This document shows, piece after piece, positions 1-9,305 of a DNA stretch of 40,913 nt. The stretch is from Candidatus Sphingobacterium stercoripullorum (GTDB lineage Bacteria > Bacteroidota > Bacteroidia > Sphingobacteriales > Sphingobacteriaceae): positions 1 through 40,913 of the forward strand of contig DXEZ01000328.1 in NCBI GenBank assembly GCA_019114715.1, written 5' to 3'. The notes beneath the pieces are model-generated. The model was not told where the DNA came from. It ran no database searches and worked only from the letters and a program-made list of their open reading frames with translations. Each line of letters starts with the position of its first letter. Within the stretch, counting starts at the first letter, position 1. A program made the translations under genes and the position numbers.

Positions 1-1
1 T

Positions 2-1090
2 GAGATCTTTGGCGGAGAGCCAGGTGAAGTGCTAATGGTATCATTTGGACAAAAGTGGCAATCTACAGCTACACTAGCCTTAAATCAACAGTTGTTTAAC
101 CAAACTGTATTCACAGGCTTAAAAGCTGCAAAGTCTACTCGTGAGTTTTATCAAATCAATCAAACATTAACTGAGGAGCAGTTAATTGAAAAGGTAGCTA
201 ATGGCTATTACGACGTTTACACTACGCGTTTGCAACTAGCTACTTTGGATAATAACTTGAATAATACTACTAAAACACAAGGTGTCATATCAGGATTGGT
301 GGAAAATGGCCTAGCTAAACAAATTGATCTAGACCGTATTGTCGTAGCCATTAAAAATTTACAAGCACAAAGGCAGCAGCTCATTAGTGCTTTAGACTTG
401 AAAGAGAATGCGCTTAAATTTATTATAGGAATGAATATCGAAACGGAGATTGAACTTCCGGAAGAGTCCTTTGATATTAAGCTCGCTCAATACAGTGATA
501 CATCTAATATTAATAGACGGACCGAAATCCAACTTTTAGAAAAACAATCTGAAATGCTAGAGCTCAATAAAAAAGCGAAATTATCAGAGTACTACCCTTC
601 ATTAGCCTTAACAGCTAACTACGGTTATTTAGGCTTTGGGAATAGCTTTCCAATATTTTCTAAAGATAAAGGCGTTCAATGGTCCAATTTCTCTGGTATT
701 GGTTTGAGTCTATCGGTGCCAATCTTTAATGGTGGAGCAACTAAGGCCCGAGTACAACAAGCAGAAATAGACATTCAGAAAGCTCGCTTCGAGTTAGAAG
801 ACACTAAACTTGCACTAAGCTTAGCCAACGAGAATGCAAAAACGCAAATAAAAAATACACTAATAACCATTAACTCCAATAGGGAGAACGTGGACTTAGC
901 AAAAAAGGTTTTAGAAGATACTGAAAATAATTACAAAAACGGTCTTGCAACCTTAACAGACCTTTTGGATGCAGAAACTGCATATGCAGATGCTCAAAAT
1001 AACTTAAATACATCGTTATTAGATTACAAGATTGCTGAAATTCAATTGATTAAAGCAAATGGGGAGCTAAAATCCTTAGTAGAAGAATAG
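2..1090 (+). CDS. TolC-family outer membrane efflux protein (5' end missing)
   Basis: Outer membrane channel of a tripartite efflux pump. The reading frame is open from base 2 with no start in context, so the gene begins upstream of the window; the ATG at 29 is internal and about 362 residues are visible. They show the repeating amphipathic, Gln/Asn/Leu-rich helices of the TolC barrel-tunnel fold, with the second-repeat strand around 'GIGLSLSVPIFNGG' followed by 'KARVQQAEIDIQKAR', and the typical C-terminal 'NGLATLTDLLDAETAYADA' segment. The membrane fusion and RND genes follow at 41 and 22 bases, so this is the first visible gene of an efflux operon. The substrate cannot be read from sequence. 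A regulator may lie upstream, outside the window. Confidence 0.92.
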   Translation, partial: EIFGGEPGEVLMVSFGQKWQSTATLALNQQLFNQTVFTGLKAAKSTREFYQINQTLTEEQLIEKVANGYYDVYTTRLQLATLDNNLNNTTKTQGVISGLVENGLAKQIDLDRIVVAIKNLQAQRQQLISALDLKENALKFIIGMNIETEIELPEESFDIKLAQYSDTSNINRRTEIQLLEKQSEMLELNKKAKLSEYYPSLALTANYGYLGFGNSFPIFSKDKGVQWSNFSGIGLSLSVPIFNGGATKARVQQAEIDIQKARFELEDTKLALSLANENAKTQIKNTLITINSNRENVDLAKKVLEDTENNYKNGLATLTDLLDAETAYADAQNNLNTSLLDYKIAEIQLIKANGELKSLVEE

Positions 1091-1130
1091 ACCAAATAAA
1101 ATTGACAACACACTTTAGCTAATATAAAAA

Positions 1131-2189
1131 ATGAGAAAAACAATTATTACGGTTGTCCTGTTAGTGCTAGCTATAGCAGGAACCATTTATGTACTGAATA
1201 AGAACAAGGCTAAAAATGAAGAGGAAACCGCCATTGTAGCCCAAGAAAACCCAGCAGTAGCTGTACGGATAGACACTGCAAAAATAAGTGAATTAGACTC
1301 TAGGTACGTAGTGAATGGTACTTTCTTGCCTGCTCATGAGTTGCAAATTTCTGCAGAGACAATGGGTAGAGTGACCCGGGTTCTGGTTGAAGAAGGTGCA
1401 ATGGTAAGGGCCGGACAAACACTAGCCGTAATCCAAGGTGATAAGTTGAATGTAAGTGTATCATCTGCTCAAGCAGCTTACCATACTGCGCAATCGGATC
1501 TAGAAAGATTTGAAAGTGCATTGAAAACTGGAGGCGTAACCCAGCAACAAGTTGAACAAGTTCGTTTACAATACGAAAATGCGAAAAACAATTTAGAAAG
1601 TGCACGCTTGAATGCGGCAGATGTATCCATTAAATCTTCTATAAACGGTATAGTAAATAAGAAGTTGATTGAACTGGGTTCATACGTTAACATGGGTACA
1701 CCTGCATTTGAAGTTGTGGATGTCTCTTACCTCAAATTAAGGGTAAATGTAGATGAAAAAAATGTACCTTTTTTAAATGTTGGACAAAAAGTTAAAATTC
1801 ATGTAAGTGTATACTCTGACCAAGATTTTGAGGGAGAGATCGTTTTCATCGCACCTAAAGCAGATCAAAGTTTAAACTTCCCGGTTGATATAAAGATTGC
1901 AAACAACACAGAGAAATCTCTAAGAGCAGGAATGTACGGAACAGCCATATTTGGGGAAAGTGAACAAGTAAATACGCTGATTATTCCTCGTGATGCATTT
2001 GTTGGTAGTGTCAGTGCTGGGGAAGTATTTGTATACAATGAAGGGGTGGCAAAACTTAAAAATGTTTCCGCTGGTAGAACTTTTGGCGACATGGTAGAAG
2101 TGACTAGAGGATTAGAAGAAGGAGAGGTTGTAATTACCTCAGGACAGATAAACCTATTGGATGGTAAGGCTGTTGAAATCATAAAATAA
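1131..2189 (+). CDS. RND efflux periplasmic adaptor (membrane fusion protein, HlyD/AcrA family)
   Basis: Periplasmic adaptor linking the inner-membrane RND pump to the outer-membrane channel. The 352-residue protein has an N-terminal hydrophobic anchor (about residues 5-22) without a lipobox. A lipoyl-like half motif lies near 70-105 ('GRVTRVLVEEGAMVRAGQ'), then a short alpha hairpin (about 110-160), the second lipoyl half ('SSINGIVNKKLIELGSYV'), a beta-barrel domain and a membrane-proximal C-terminal domain ending 'ITSGQINLLDGKAVEIIK'. The hairpin is short, as is common in RND adaptors of Bacteroidota. The ATG sits behind an A-rich stretch, and the RND gene starts 22 bases downstream. Family assignment is secure; substrate is unknown. 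Confidence 0.94.
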   Translation: MRKTIITVVLLVLAIAGTIYVLNKNKAKNEEETAIVAQENPAVAVRIDTAKISELDSRYVVNGTFLPAHELQISAETMGRVTRVLVEEGAMVRAGQTLAVIQGDKLNVSVSSAQAAYHTAQSDLERFESALKTGGVTQQQVEQVRLQYENAKNNLESARLNAADVSIKSSINGIVNKKLIELGSYVNMGTPAFEVVDVSYLKLRVNVDEKNVPFLNVGQKVKIHVSVYSDQDFEGEIVFIAPKADQSLNFPVDIKIANNTEKSLRAGMYGTAIFGESEQVNTLIIPRDAFVGSVSAGEVFVYNEGVAKLKNVSAGRTFGDMVEVTRGLEEGEVVITSGQINLLDGKAVEIIK

Positions 2190-2211
2190 TTTTGAAAAAC
2201 AAGGATAGGAA

Positions 2212-5200
2212 ATGAAAATAGCAGAAATATCCATTCGTCGTCCGAGTTTGGTATTAGTGATGTTTATCATTATTACCTTAGGCGGGATTCTAAGCTACTC
2301 AATGCTGAGTTACGAGTTAATACCAAAATTTGAGGTTAACGTACTGAGCGTTCAAACGATATATCCTGGAGCTTCGCCTTCAGAAGTTGAAAATACCGTT
2401 ACGAAAAAAATTGAGGATGCTGTTTCTTCACTGGAGAACATAAAAAAGCTGGAGGCCAAGTCATTTGAGAGTTTATCACTAGTGATTATTCACTTGAATG
2501 ATAAAGCAGATGCCGATTACGCCTTGAATGATGCGCAGCGGAAAGTCAATGCCATACTGAATGATCTCCCTGATGATGTTGAAAATCCAGCATTATTAAA
2601 GTTCTCATTAGATGACTTACCGATTATGACCTTAAGTGTTACATCGGATTTATCAGAAAGAGAGTTATATGATTTATTAGATAAGCAGATTGAACCTATT
2701 TTCTCAAGGGTCGATGGTGTTGCACAAATAAACCTAGTAGGTGGACAGGAAAGAGAAATTCAAATCAATATCGACCCTGAAAAACTTGAAGGTTACGGTT
2801 TATCGCTTTCCACAGTACAACAGGTTATAATGGCCTCGAACATGGACTTCCCGACTGGTAACGTTAAAACTCGAGATAGCCAAACACTGATACGACTTGC
2901 AGGAAAGCTAACCGACATGCAGGCAATCAGAAACTTGCCACTTACTACTCCTACAGGTACTAAAATCCGATTAGCAGATATCGCTGAGGTACGTGATTCG
3001 GAAAAAGAAGTTGAGAAAGTATCTAGGTTAGACCAAAAAAGCACCATCTTTTTACAAGTATTAAAACAAACTGATGCTAACGCGGTAGCTGTTTCTGAAA
3101 ACATTCAAAATCAAATTGAAAGTGTAGAGAAGTCTTTTGAACAAACAGGTGTTAAAATATTTATAGCAAACGATACTACAGAGTTTACCTTAAAAGCAGC
3201 TAACAACGTAATATTTGACTTGGGTCTAGCGGTTGTTCTAGTTGGTTTTATCATGCTTTTCTTCTTACACAGTTTAAGAAATGCGGGTATTGTAATGGTG
3301 GCTATTCCACTTTCTTTAATCGGTACTTTTATAGGCCTAGAGCTTTTAGGTTATACTTTAAACCTAATGACTCTACTAGGTTTATCTTTAGTAGTGGGTA
3401 TTTTAGTGGATGACGCTATTGTTGTTATCGAAAATATCCACCGCCATATGGAGATGGGGAAAAACAAAGTGAGAGCAGCATACGATGGGGCAGCGGAAAT
3501 TGGATTTACAGTAACAGCCATTACCCTAGTAATTGTGGTGGTGTTCTTCCCAATTTCCTTAGCCAGTGGACTTGCAGCTAATATTTTAAAGCAATTCTGT
3601 GTGACGGTTATATTCGCAACTTTGTTATCTCTTTTAATTTCCTTTACACTAGTACCGTGGTTATCGTCTAGATATGGAAAATTAGAGGTGCTTAGTAACG
3701 ATAATTTTGTAGGTAGATTTGTAAATGGATTTGAGGCAGGACTGAAAAAGTTTACTCACTCTGTAGTAGATCTACTGAAGTGGTGTTTGAAGTCTCGAGG
3801 AACCAAAGTGGCAACACTTTTAGCAGCATTGGTATTGTTTATCGGTTCTTTTGCTTTAGTAGGATTAGGATATATTGGTGGAGAATTTATGCCAAGTTCG
3901 GATAGAGGAGAGTTCTTAGTCCAGCTTGAACTAGAAAAAGATGCTTCCATTGAGAGAACGAACTTTATAACTCAAAAGACCGAACAGTACTTATCGAATA
4001 TTCCAGATGTCGAAAGGCTAATTACAACAGTTGGTCAGTCAAGTGATGGAGTTGGTTCTACATCAGGTACTAAGTACAAAGCAGAAGTTCACGTAATTTT
4101 GAAAGATGATAGAGAAACTAAAGAGAGTACTGATGTTTTTGCAGCAAAATTAAAAAGAGAGCTTGAAATGGAGCTAGTAGATGCGAAAATCAACACGGTT
4201 CCCATGGGAATGATGGGAGCAGAGCAAGCACCATTGAAGTTAACTATTATGGGTACTGAGCTAGACGATGCATTAGAGTTTGCAAATGAAGCAGCAGAAC
4301 AGCTTAGACAAATCCCAGGCTCTGTAGGGGTGGAGTTAACTACCGAGGATGGAACACCTGAAATTAGTGTAGAGGTTGATAGAGATAAAATGAATCAACT
4401 AGGTGTTGATCTTGCTACGGTAGGGATGACCATGCAGACAGCCTTTGCAGGTAATACAGACGCTAAATTTCGTTCAGGAGAATACGAGTATGACATTAAT
4501 ATTCGCTTCGGTGAATTCAATAGATCTGGAATTGAAGATGTTCGAAACCTACAAGTAACTAATGCTCTAGGTGAAAGAATATATCTTTCTCAATTTGCCG
4601 ATGTGCATTACAGTTCAGGTCCTAGCTTACTTGAAAGACGCGATAAGACTCCTGCAGTTTCTGTACAAGCAAGGGTAGTTGGTAAGCCACTAGGAACCAT
4701 TGCAGCAGAATGGGAAGAACAGTTTAGTCAAATAGACACAAAACCGGGTGTATCCTATGTATGGGATGGAGATATGGAAAACCAAGAAGAAGGTTTTGGA
4801 ACCTTAGGTGTGGCTTTATTAGCTTCCATTATCCTAGTTTACCTGGTGATGGTAGCATTATACGATAGCTTTGTCACTCCCTTTGTAGTAATATTCTCTG
4901 TACCGCTATCTTTTATCGGTGCACTACTTCTAATGGCTCTGACGAACACTTCTCTGAATATCTTTACGATTCTAGGGATTATTATGCTAATCGGTTTAGT
5001 TTGTAAGAACGCCATTTTATTGGTTGACTTTGCAAACCATAGAAAAGATAACGGAGATAGTACAAACGATGCGTTAGTTTCAGCTACACACGCTCGTTTA
5101 CGTCCGATTCTAATGACTACAATAGCCATGGTAGCGGGTATGATACCTATTGCTATTGCAACAGGAGAGGGTGCTGACGTAAACAGAGGGCTAGCAATTG

Positions 5201-5388
5201 TAATTATTGGTGGATTGGTTTCCTCCTTGTTCCTGACCTTAGTAGTTGTTCCGGTTGTATACGCAATTTTTGACTCTATCCAAAGAAGGTTTGGTAAGGG
5301 TGAAAAACTGGACTACGACAAAGCGATGGAAGAGGAGTTTGAAATGAACCCAGACTACGTAAATGAATACGAGGCGGACCACGCTTAA
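2212..5388 (+). CDS. RND efflux pump permease (AcrB/HAE1 family)
   Basis: Proton-driven inner-membrane pump of the tripartite system. At 1058 residues it has the usual length of the family. It starts with the typical 'MKIAEISIRRPSLVLVMF' first transmembrane helix, followed by the porter domain ('YPGASPSEVENTVTKKIEDAV'). Helix 4 carries the conserved proton-relay aspartate pair at about residues 400-401 ('GILVDDAIVVIEN'). The second half repeats the plan, with a C-terminal bundle including 'GLVCKNAILLVDFAN', which holds the conserved relay lysine. The tail after the last helix is acidic. A terminator hairpin follows within 30 bases, closing the operon. The sequence resembles drug or solvent exporters (HAE1) more than the heavy-metal CusA type, but the substrate is inferred only. 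Confidence 0.97.
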   Translation: MKIAEISIRRPSLVLVMFIIITLGGILSYSMLSYELIPKFEVNVLSVQTIYPGASPSEVENTVTKKIEDAVSSLENIKKLEAKSFESLSLVIIHLNDKADADYALNDAQRKVNAILNDLPDDVENPALLKFSLDDLPIMTLSVTSDLSERELYDLLDKQIEPIFSRVDGVAQINLVGGQEREIQINIDPEKLEGYGLSLSTVQQVIMASNMDFPTGNVKTRDSQTLIRLAGKLTDMQAIRNLPLTTPTGTKIRLADIAEVRDSEKEVEKVSRLDQKSTIFLQVLKQTDANAVAVSENIQNQIESVEKSFEQTGVKIFIANDTTEFTLKAANNVIFDLGLAVVLVGFIMLFFLHSLRNAGIVMVAIPLSLIGTFIGLELLGYTLNLMTLLGLSLVVGILVDDAIVVIENIHRHMEMGKNKVRAAYDGAAEIGFTVTAITLVIVVVFFPISLASGLAANILKQFCVTVIFATLLSLLISFTLVPWLSSRYGKLEVLSNDNFVGRFVNGFEAGLKKFTHSVVDLLKWCLKSRGTKVATLLAALVLFIGSFALVGLGYIGGEFMPSSDRGEFLVQLELEKDASIERTNFITQKTEQYLSNIPDVERLITTVGQSSDGVGSTSGTKYKAEVHVILKDDRETKESTDVFAAKLKRELEMELVDAKINTVPMGMMGAEQAPLKLTIMGTELDDALEFANEAAEQLRQIPGSVGVELTTEDGTPEISVEVDRDKMNQLGVDLATVGMTMQTAFAGNTDAKFRSGEYEYDINIRFGEFNRSGIEDVRNLQVTNALGERIYLSQFADVHYSSGPSLLERRDKTPAVSVQARVVGKPLGTIAAEWEEQFSQIDTKPGVSYVWDGDMENQEEGFGTLGVALLASIILVYLVMVALYDSFVTPFVVIFSVPLSFIGALLLMALTNTSLNIFTILGIIMLIGLVCKNAILLVDFANHRKDNGDSTNDALVSATHARLRPILMTTIAMVAGMIPIAIATGEGADVNRGLAIVIIGGLVSSLFLTLVVVPVVYAIFDSIQRRFGKGEKLDYDKAMEEEFEMNPDYVNEYEADHA

Positions 5389-5415
5389 TCCAAATTTTAA
5401 AACAAAATAGAATAC

Positions 5416-5448
5416 AATGCCACTTTATTAATTTAAGGTGGCATTTTA
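5416..5448 (+). terminator. Rho-independent terminator after the RND operon
   Basis: Inverted repeat starting AATGCCAC and ending GTGGCATT. The stem is about 12 bp with one T-G wobble, around a TTAAT-type loop, followed by TTTAT. It begins 28 bases after the RND stop codon, as expected for the end of the efflux operon. Confidence 0.75.
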
Positions 5449-5603
5449 TATAAAGAAGGGATTCATGCTTTATAGTTTGGAATGGATAAAAGCCTGTGTA
5501 AGTTTTTACTGTTAGAAATACGGCTAGCATAGGCAACCTAAATTTAAATTTGTAATTTCAAATATCCTAGGGATTTCGTTTATTTGAAAATAATCGATTA
5601 TAT

Positions 5604-6217
5604 ATGGGAAAGCTTGAAGAACTAAAAAGCCATTTAAAAAGAGGAAAGATTTACCGTAGAACTGAGTTGATGGAGTGGTCCAAGTCGGTAGATAGACATA
5701 TCCATTCCTTACTAAATGATGGTACCCTTAAAAAAGCTCTACCATGGAATGTATTATTACCCTAAGAATACCACTTTTGGTAAAACCCCGCCAGCCGAAG
5801 ATGCTTTGATTCGTAGCTTTTTAAAAGGCGACCGATTCTTGTTGACTTCTCCAAACTTATACAATAGTTTAGGAGTAGGTACATCACAGCTATATAACTT
5901 AAAAACATTGTATAACCACAAACGACATGGTGTGTTTATTTTTGGTAGCCAGAAATTTGATTTTTTAAAAATAATCATTTTCCAAATAAACTCTCACCCG
6001 AATTTCTTTTGGTTGATTTGATTAATAACCTTGATTGTATTGCAGAGGATAAGCACAAAGTTTTTAAAAACGTATTAAAAACAGCACTGACAATGGACTT
6101 TGAAAAATTAAAACCTGTGTTGAACAATATGCTACAAGCAAAACCAAGAAGGTATTAGCACCAGTCGTTTCCGACATCAATTTTCTGGATCGTAACAAAA
6201 TCAAACAAGCCCGCTAA
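5604..6217 (+). pseudogene. Decayed AbiEi-like antitoxin / DUF6088 protein, frameshifted
   Basis: Remains of a roughly 200-residue type IV antitoxin-like protein (AbiEi, DUF6088 group). Pieces in different frames join into one coherent product. The first runs from the ATG at 5604 ('MGKLEELKSHLKRGKIYRR', a winged-helix start) to about 5733. The second covers about 5731-5965 and contains 'LYHGMYYYPKNTTFGKTPP' and 'LTSPNLYNSLGVGTSQLYN'. The third covers about 5965-6130 ('FPNKLSPEFLLVDLINN'). The last runs to the TAA at 6217 ('KTKKVLAPVVSDINFLDRN'). The first shift lies at a run of six A (5730-5735), where one base fewer would restore the frame. Two more shifts make a true pseudogene more likely than a single sequencing error. 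No nucleotidyltransferase toxin partner is recognisable downstream. Family assignment is from memory of conserved segments. Confidence 0.72.
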
Positions 6218-6401
6218 TTATCTCCACTAGAATCTATAATTATGGACATACATTTAATTTATCGAAAGCAAAACAGAAATACAGGTTGAGTTTATTGAAA
6301 AGGCATTACACACCAAGGCACTTGATGAACAAAGAGTTACGGTTTCTTACTACGCTGCACAATTACGCAAAAACCTGGTGATTTTAGGATGATACAATTT
6401 A
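6218..6401 (+). other. Non-coding stretch with a possible coding remnant
   Basis: Between the antitoxin remnant and the convergent lipoprotein gene there is no intact gene. A short open stretch at about 6270-6392 reads as plausible protein ('EVQVEFIEKALHTKALDEQ'-like, then 'VSYYAAQLRKNLVILG' and a stop) but has no start. It may be the 3' end of a lost gene. I cannot assign it to a family. Confidence 0.3.
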
Positions 6402-7052
6402 TTAAATGTCGATAAAAGCATGATCCGAATTTACGAGTATCAACTGGGGTTCTTCCTTTAGATTTGTGGATTCAATATTTTCTATAAGCGTTTTAAAAGC
6501 ATGGAAGGAGGCTTTATCAAGCATACGTGTCCAAAAAAACAGGATGACATCCCCATTAACATTTAAATCTATATTAAGTTCTCTAGAAACATCTTCTAAG
6601 GGCATATTCATGCTTTCAATGGGTACTGCTGAAATAGGAAAGTACTTGTTGAACCTACCCTTGTAGTTCCAGTCTAGTTGTCCAAAGATATTTCCTTTTG
6701 CAAAGCAATTGGCTTGAAAAGATTGTAACTCTCCATCTTTAAAATAAAGCATTTGTATGGGCTGACGCAGATTTTTAGATTGCCCTGTGTCTATATTAGA
6801 GTAATTTATGAATGACTCTTTTGATACGAAAAATGAGCTTAAAGCGCCTGAATATTGACCCACTAGTTTTTCTAATGAAGATTGATATTTCTCTTGGTCA
6901 AAAGCCTCTATTCTTTCTATTCCAAAAAGAAAGCTCATAACGGGTGTGCAAGACTGAAGGAAGGAAACTAAAGCAACTAAAAATATAAGTCGCCATGTGT
7001 TTTTCTTGACCCATAATGGTAGATTCGCCCCTTGTAAGTAATTCTTTCCCAT
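6402..7052 (-). CDS. Lipoprotein of unknown function, possibly thioredoxin-like
   Basis: A 216-residue protein with a basic N-terminus, a hydrophobic segment (about 20-33) and a lipobox-like 'SFLQSC' with Cys35, so it is probably a lipoprotein with an unusually long n-region. The middle ('QPIQMLYFKDGELQSFQAN') looks like a beta-rich globular domain. The C-terminal part ('NGDVILFFWTRMLDK', then 'QLILVNSDHAFIDI') has the strand-helix-strand pattern of a thioredoxin fold but lacks a CxxC motif, so redox activity is unlikely. It lies downstream of ppk1 on the same strand with 121 bases between. I do not recognise a named family. The thioredoxin-like reading is inference. Confidence 0.72.
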   Translation of the reverse strand: MGKNYLQGANLPLWVKKNTWRLIFLVALVSFLQSCTPVMSFLFGIERIEAFDQEKYQSSLEKLVGQYSGALSSFFVSKESFINYSNIDTGQSKNLRQPIQMLYFKDGELQSFQANCFAKGNIFGQLDWNYKGRFNKYFPISAVPIESMNMPLEDVSRELNIDLNVNGDVILFFWTRMLDKASFHAFKTLIENIESTNLKEEPQLILVNSDHAFIDI

Positions 7053-7173
7053 AATCTAAGAGTATAATCCGGATTCGCTGCTATGCTTGTAAACCTGAAA
7101 GCATAAACCAACCTCCAGATTTATCTTCTGGTTAGCTTATATATGCCTAAATTTTGATATTCACATGGACGAA

Positions 7174-9243
7174 TTAATAAGTTAGCTTTGTTAAATACTC
7201 GTGAATCATTAGCTGCGACCTGCATTCAGGATTATCGTTTCTAACAAATTCATTGCTTAATTCATTGTCCAATATTCGAGCTTTAACATTGTCCTGAAGC
7301 TGAATGTTGAGCATATCTATCAATTGCTTTTTTATGGCCAAAGCCGTTATTTCTACTGCCGCTTCAACTCGGTGGTCGATATTTCTTGTCATCCAATCGG
7401 CGGATGAAATAAAAACCTTTTCCTCACCCGAATGATGGAAATACATGACTCGAGCATGCTCCAGGAATTCGTCAACAATACTTATTGCTCTGATAGGTGT
7501 TTTAAAATTACTTTGATTTAACGCGCAGTATATACCTCGTACAATCATGTGTATTTCAACTCCTGCTTCAGCAGCCAAATAGAGTTTTTTAATTATTTTG
7601 TTGTCACTTAAGGAGTTAATCTTGACGATGATCTTGGCTGTTTTGCCTTTTTTTGCCGCATGGATTTCATGGTCAATGAGCTTATTGATGCTTTTTCGCA
7701 TGTCAGTAGGGCTGACGATCAAATTCTTTAGCCCAGCTAAACTTTCCTCAAGAGGTGTTTCAGGTGAATTTAAAGCATTAAAAACCCGCCTGATATCTTC
7801 CATGATGTCTTGGTCGGCCGTTAAAAGGCAATAATCCCCATAAAGTGCTGCTGTTTTTTCATTGATATTCCCGGTACTAATAAAACCATAGCTGATGTTT
7901 TCGTTTGTCTCTGAATTGAATTTTGTAATTCTACACAGCTTAGCATGTATTTTTTTATTGGGTATACCTACTAAAACCTCTATGCCCTCAGTTTCGAGTA
8001 CTTCCTTCCAGTACAGGTTATTCTCTTCGTCAAATCGAGCCCTAAGCTCTAACATTGCCGTGACTTGCTTCCCGTTACGTGCTGCATTGATTAATGCGTT
8101 AGCGACCTTAGAATTGCTCGCTAAGCGGTATGCAGTTACTTGGATGCTTTGAACAGCGGGATCCATAGCTGCTTCACGAAGCAGGTCAATTACTGGCCTA
8201 AAAGTGTGATAAGGGAGCGATAGTAAAACATCTTCTTTTAATACAATATCTGTTACTCGGGGGCTGCTAAGTAACCTAGGGTGTTTAAAGGGCTTTCGAA
8301 TTTTCGGAATATTGTAAGACTTGAAAAGATTAGGGAAATCCATAAAGTGCTTGAAGTTATGGATACTCGCCCCAGGGATAATACTATCTCTTTTAGTGAG
8401 GTTTAATTTATTAATAATAAACTCTTGAAGTTTCGGATGCAAATTTTTGTCAAATACAAACCGAGTAGCTTTTCCTTTTCGCCTGCTTTTTACTCCTTGG
8501 GCTATTTTCTGAGCTAAGGTCGTGTTGATGTCGTTATCAATATCAAACTCGGCATCTTTTGTGATTTTAAAAGCGTTGGCATAAACATTATAAAACCCAA
8601 AGTATGAAAATATAATAGGAAGATTGAACTTGATTATCTCCTCGAGCAAAATAACGTGTTTCTCGCCCTTGGGTGAAGGAAGGATTACAAACCGGCCATT
8701 TTGTTTGGTAGGCACCTCGATTGCGGCTAGCTGAATATCTTCAGGGTCTAGACTCTTTTGTAAAACTATGCCTAAATAGAGACTTTTATCCCGAATATAA
8801 GGCATTGGTCGCTCTTCATTTAATAACAAAGGGATGATGTTTGCCTCTACTTCTTCATTGTAATACTTTCTTACAAACTTCTTTTGCTTAATAAAAAGAT
8901 CGTCAGCGGTTTTGATATAAACTCGCTCTTTAGCCATTTCATTTTGCAATTCTTTCCAAATGTTATCAAATTCTGCTCGCTGCTCTAATACTATATCATT
9001 GATCTCCTCTAGAATAACATGTGGATCCTCAAAAAAAGTTGCTTTATGATCGATGTCTTTTATACGCATGGCCCTTTTTAACCCCGCCACACGAACACGG
9101 AAGAATTCGTCCATATTATTAGAAAATATTCCCAAATATTTGATGCGCCAAAGAAGAGGGACTTCTTTATTTTGTGCTTCTTGTAGCACTCTTTTATTAA
9201 ATGCCAACCAGCTTACATCTCTGGGAATAAATTTTCTATTCAT
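7174..9243 (-). CDS. ppk1: Polyphosphate kinase 1
   Basis: Makes inorganic polyphosphate by transferring the terminal phosphate of ATP, reversibly, in the cytoplasm. From the ATG at 9243 the protein is 689 residues, the normal Ppk1 length. The N-terminal domain is recognisable by 'RDVSWLAFNKRVLQEA' and 'NNMDEFFRVRVAGLKR'. Two phospholipase-D-like catalytic domains follow, with the phospho-accepting histidine in 'NKKIHAKL' (about His433) and the second conserved histidine in 'EFLEHARVMYF' (about His596). The conserved 'STGNINEKTA' and 'SSADWMTRNIDHRVE' are also present. I chose ATG 9243 over an in-frame TTG three codons upstream. No exopolyphosphatase gene is adjacent, although ppk and ppx are often paired elsewhere. 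Confidence 0.97.
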   Translation of the reverse strand: MNRKFIPRDVSWLAFNKRVLQEAQNKEVPLLWRIKYLGIFSNNMDEFFRVRVAGLKRAMRIKDIDHKATFFEDPHVILEEINDIVLEQRAEFDNIWKELQNEMAKERVYIKTADDLFIKQKKFVRKYYNEEVEANIIPLLLNEERPMPYIRDKSLYLGIVLQKSLDPEDIQLAAIEVPTKQNGRFVILPSPKGEKHVILLEEIIKFNLPIIFSYFGFYNVYANAFKITKDAEFDIDNDINTTLAQKIAQGVKSRRKGKATRFVFDKNLHPKLQEFIINKLNLTKRDSIIPGASIHNFKHFMDFPNLFKSYNIPKIRKPFKHPRLLSSPRVTDIVLKEDVLLSLPYHTFRPVIDLLREAAMDPAVQSIQVTAYRLASNSKVANALINAARNGKQVTAMLELRARFDEENNLYWKEVLETEGIEVLVGIPNKKIHAKLCRITKFNSETNENISYGFISTGNINEKTAALYGDYCLLTADQDIMEDIRRVFNALNSPETPLEESLAGLKNLIVSPTDMRKSINKLIDHEIHAAKKGKTAKIIVKINSLSDNKIIKKLYLAAEAGVEIHMIVRGIYCALNQSNFKTPIRAISIVDEFLEHARVMYFHHSGEEKVFISSADWMTRNIDHRVEAAVEITALAIKKQLIDMLNIQLQDNVKARILDNELSNEFVRNDNPECRSQLMIHEYLTKLTY

Positions 9244-9305
9244 ATAGTACAACTTTTAAATTTTGGTTTGTTTGTTTAAAATTTCTATTTCTAGATTTTA
9301 TTATT

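Noticed and set aside
1300..2182. Several minus-strand frames of 70-105 codons inside the adaptor gene
   Set aside because: They lie opposite a clear coding gene and have no recognisable protein features.
5728..5736. A-run that could be a programmed ribosomal frameshift site in the antitoxin-like gene
   Set aside because: The required shift is +1, not the -1 used at A-rich slippery sites, and two more frameshifts follow, so decay is the simpler explanation.
7105..7135. CCAGA/TCTGG hairpin between ppk1 and the lipoprotein gene
   Set aside because: Short stem without a T run on the minus strand; not enough to call a terminator.
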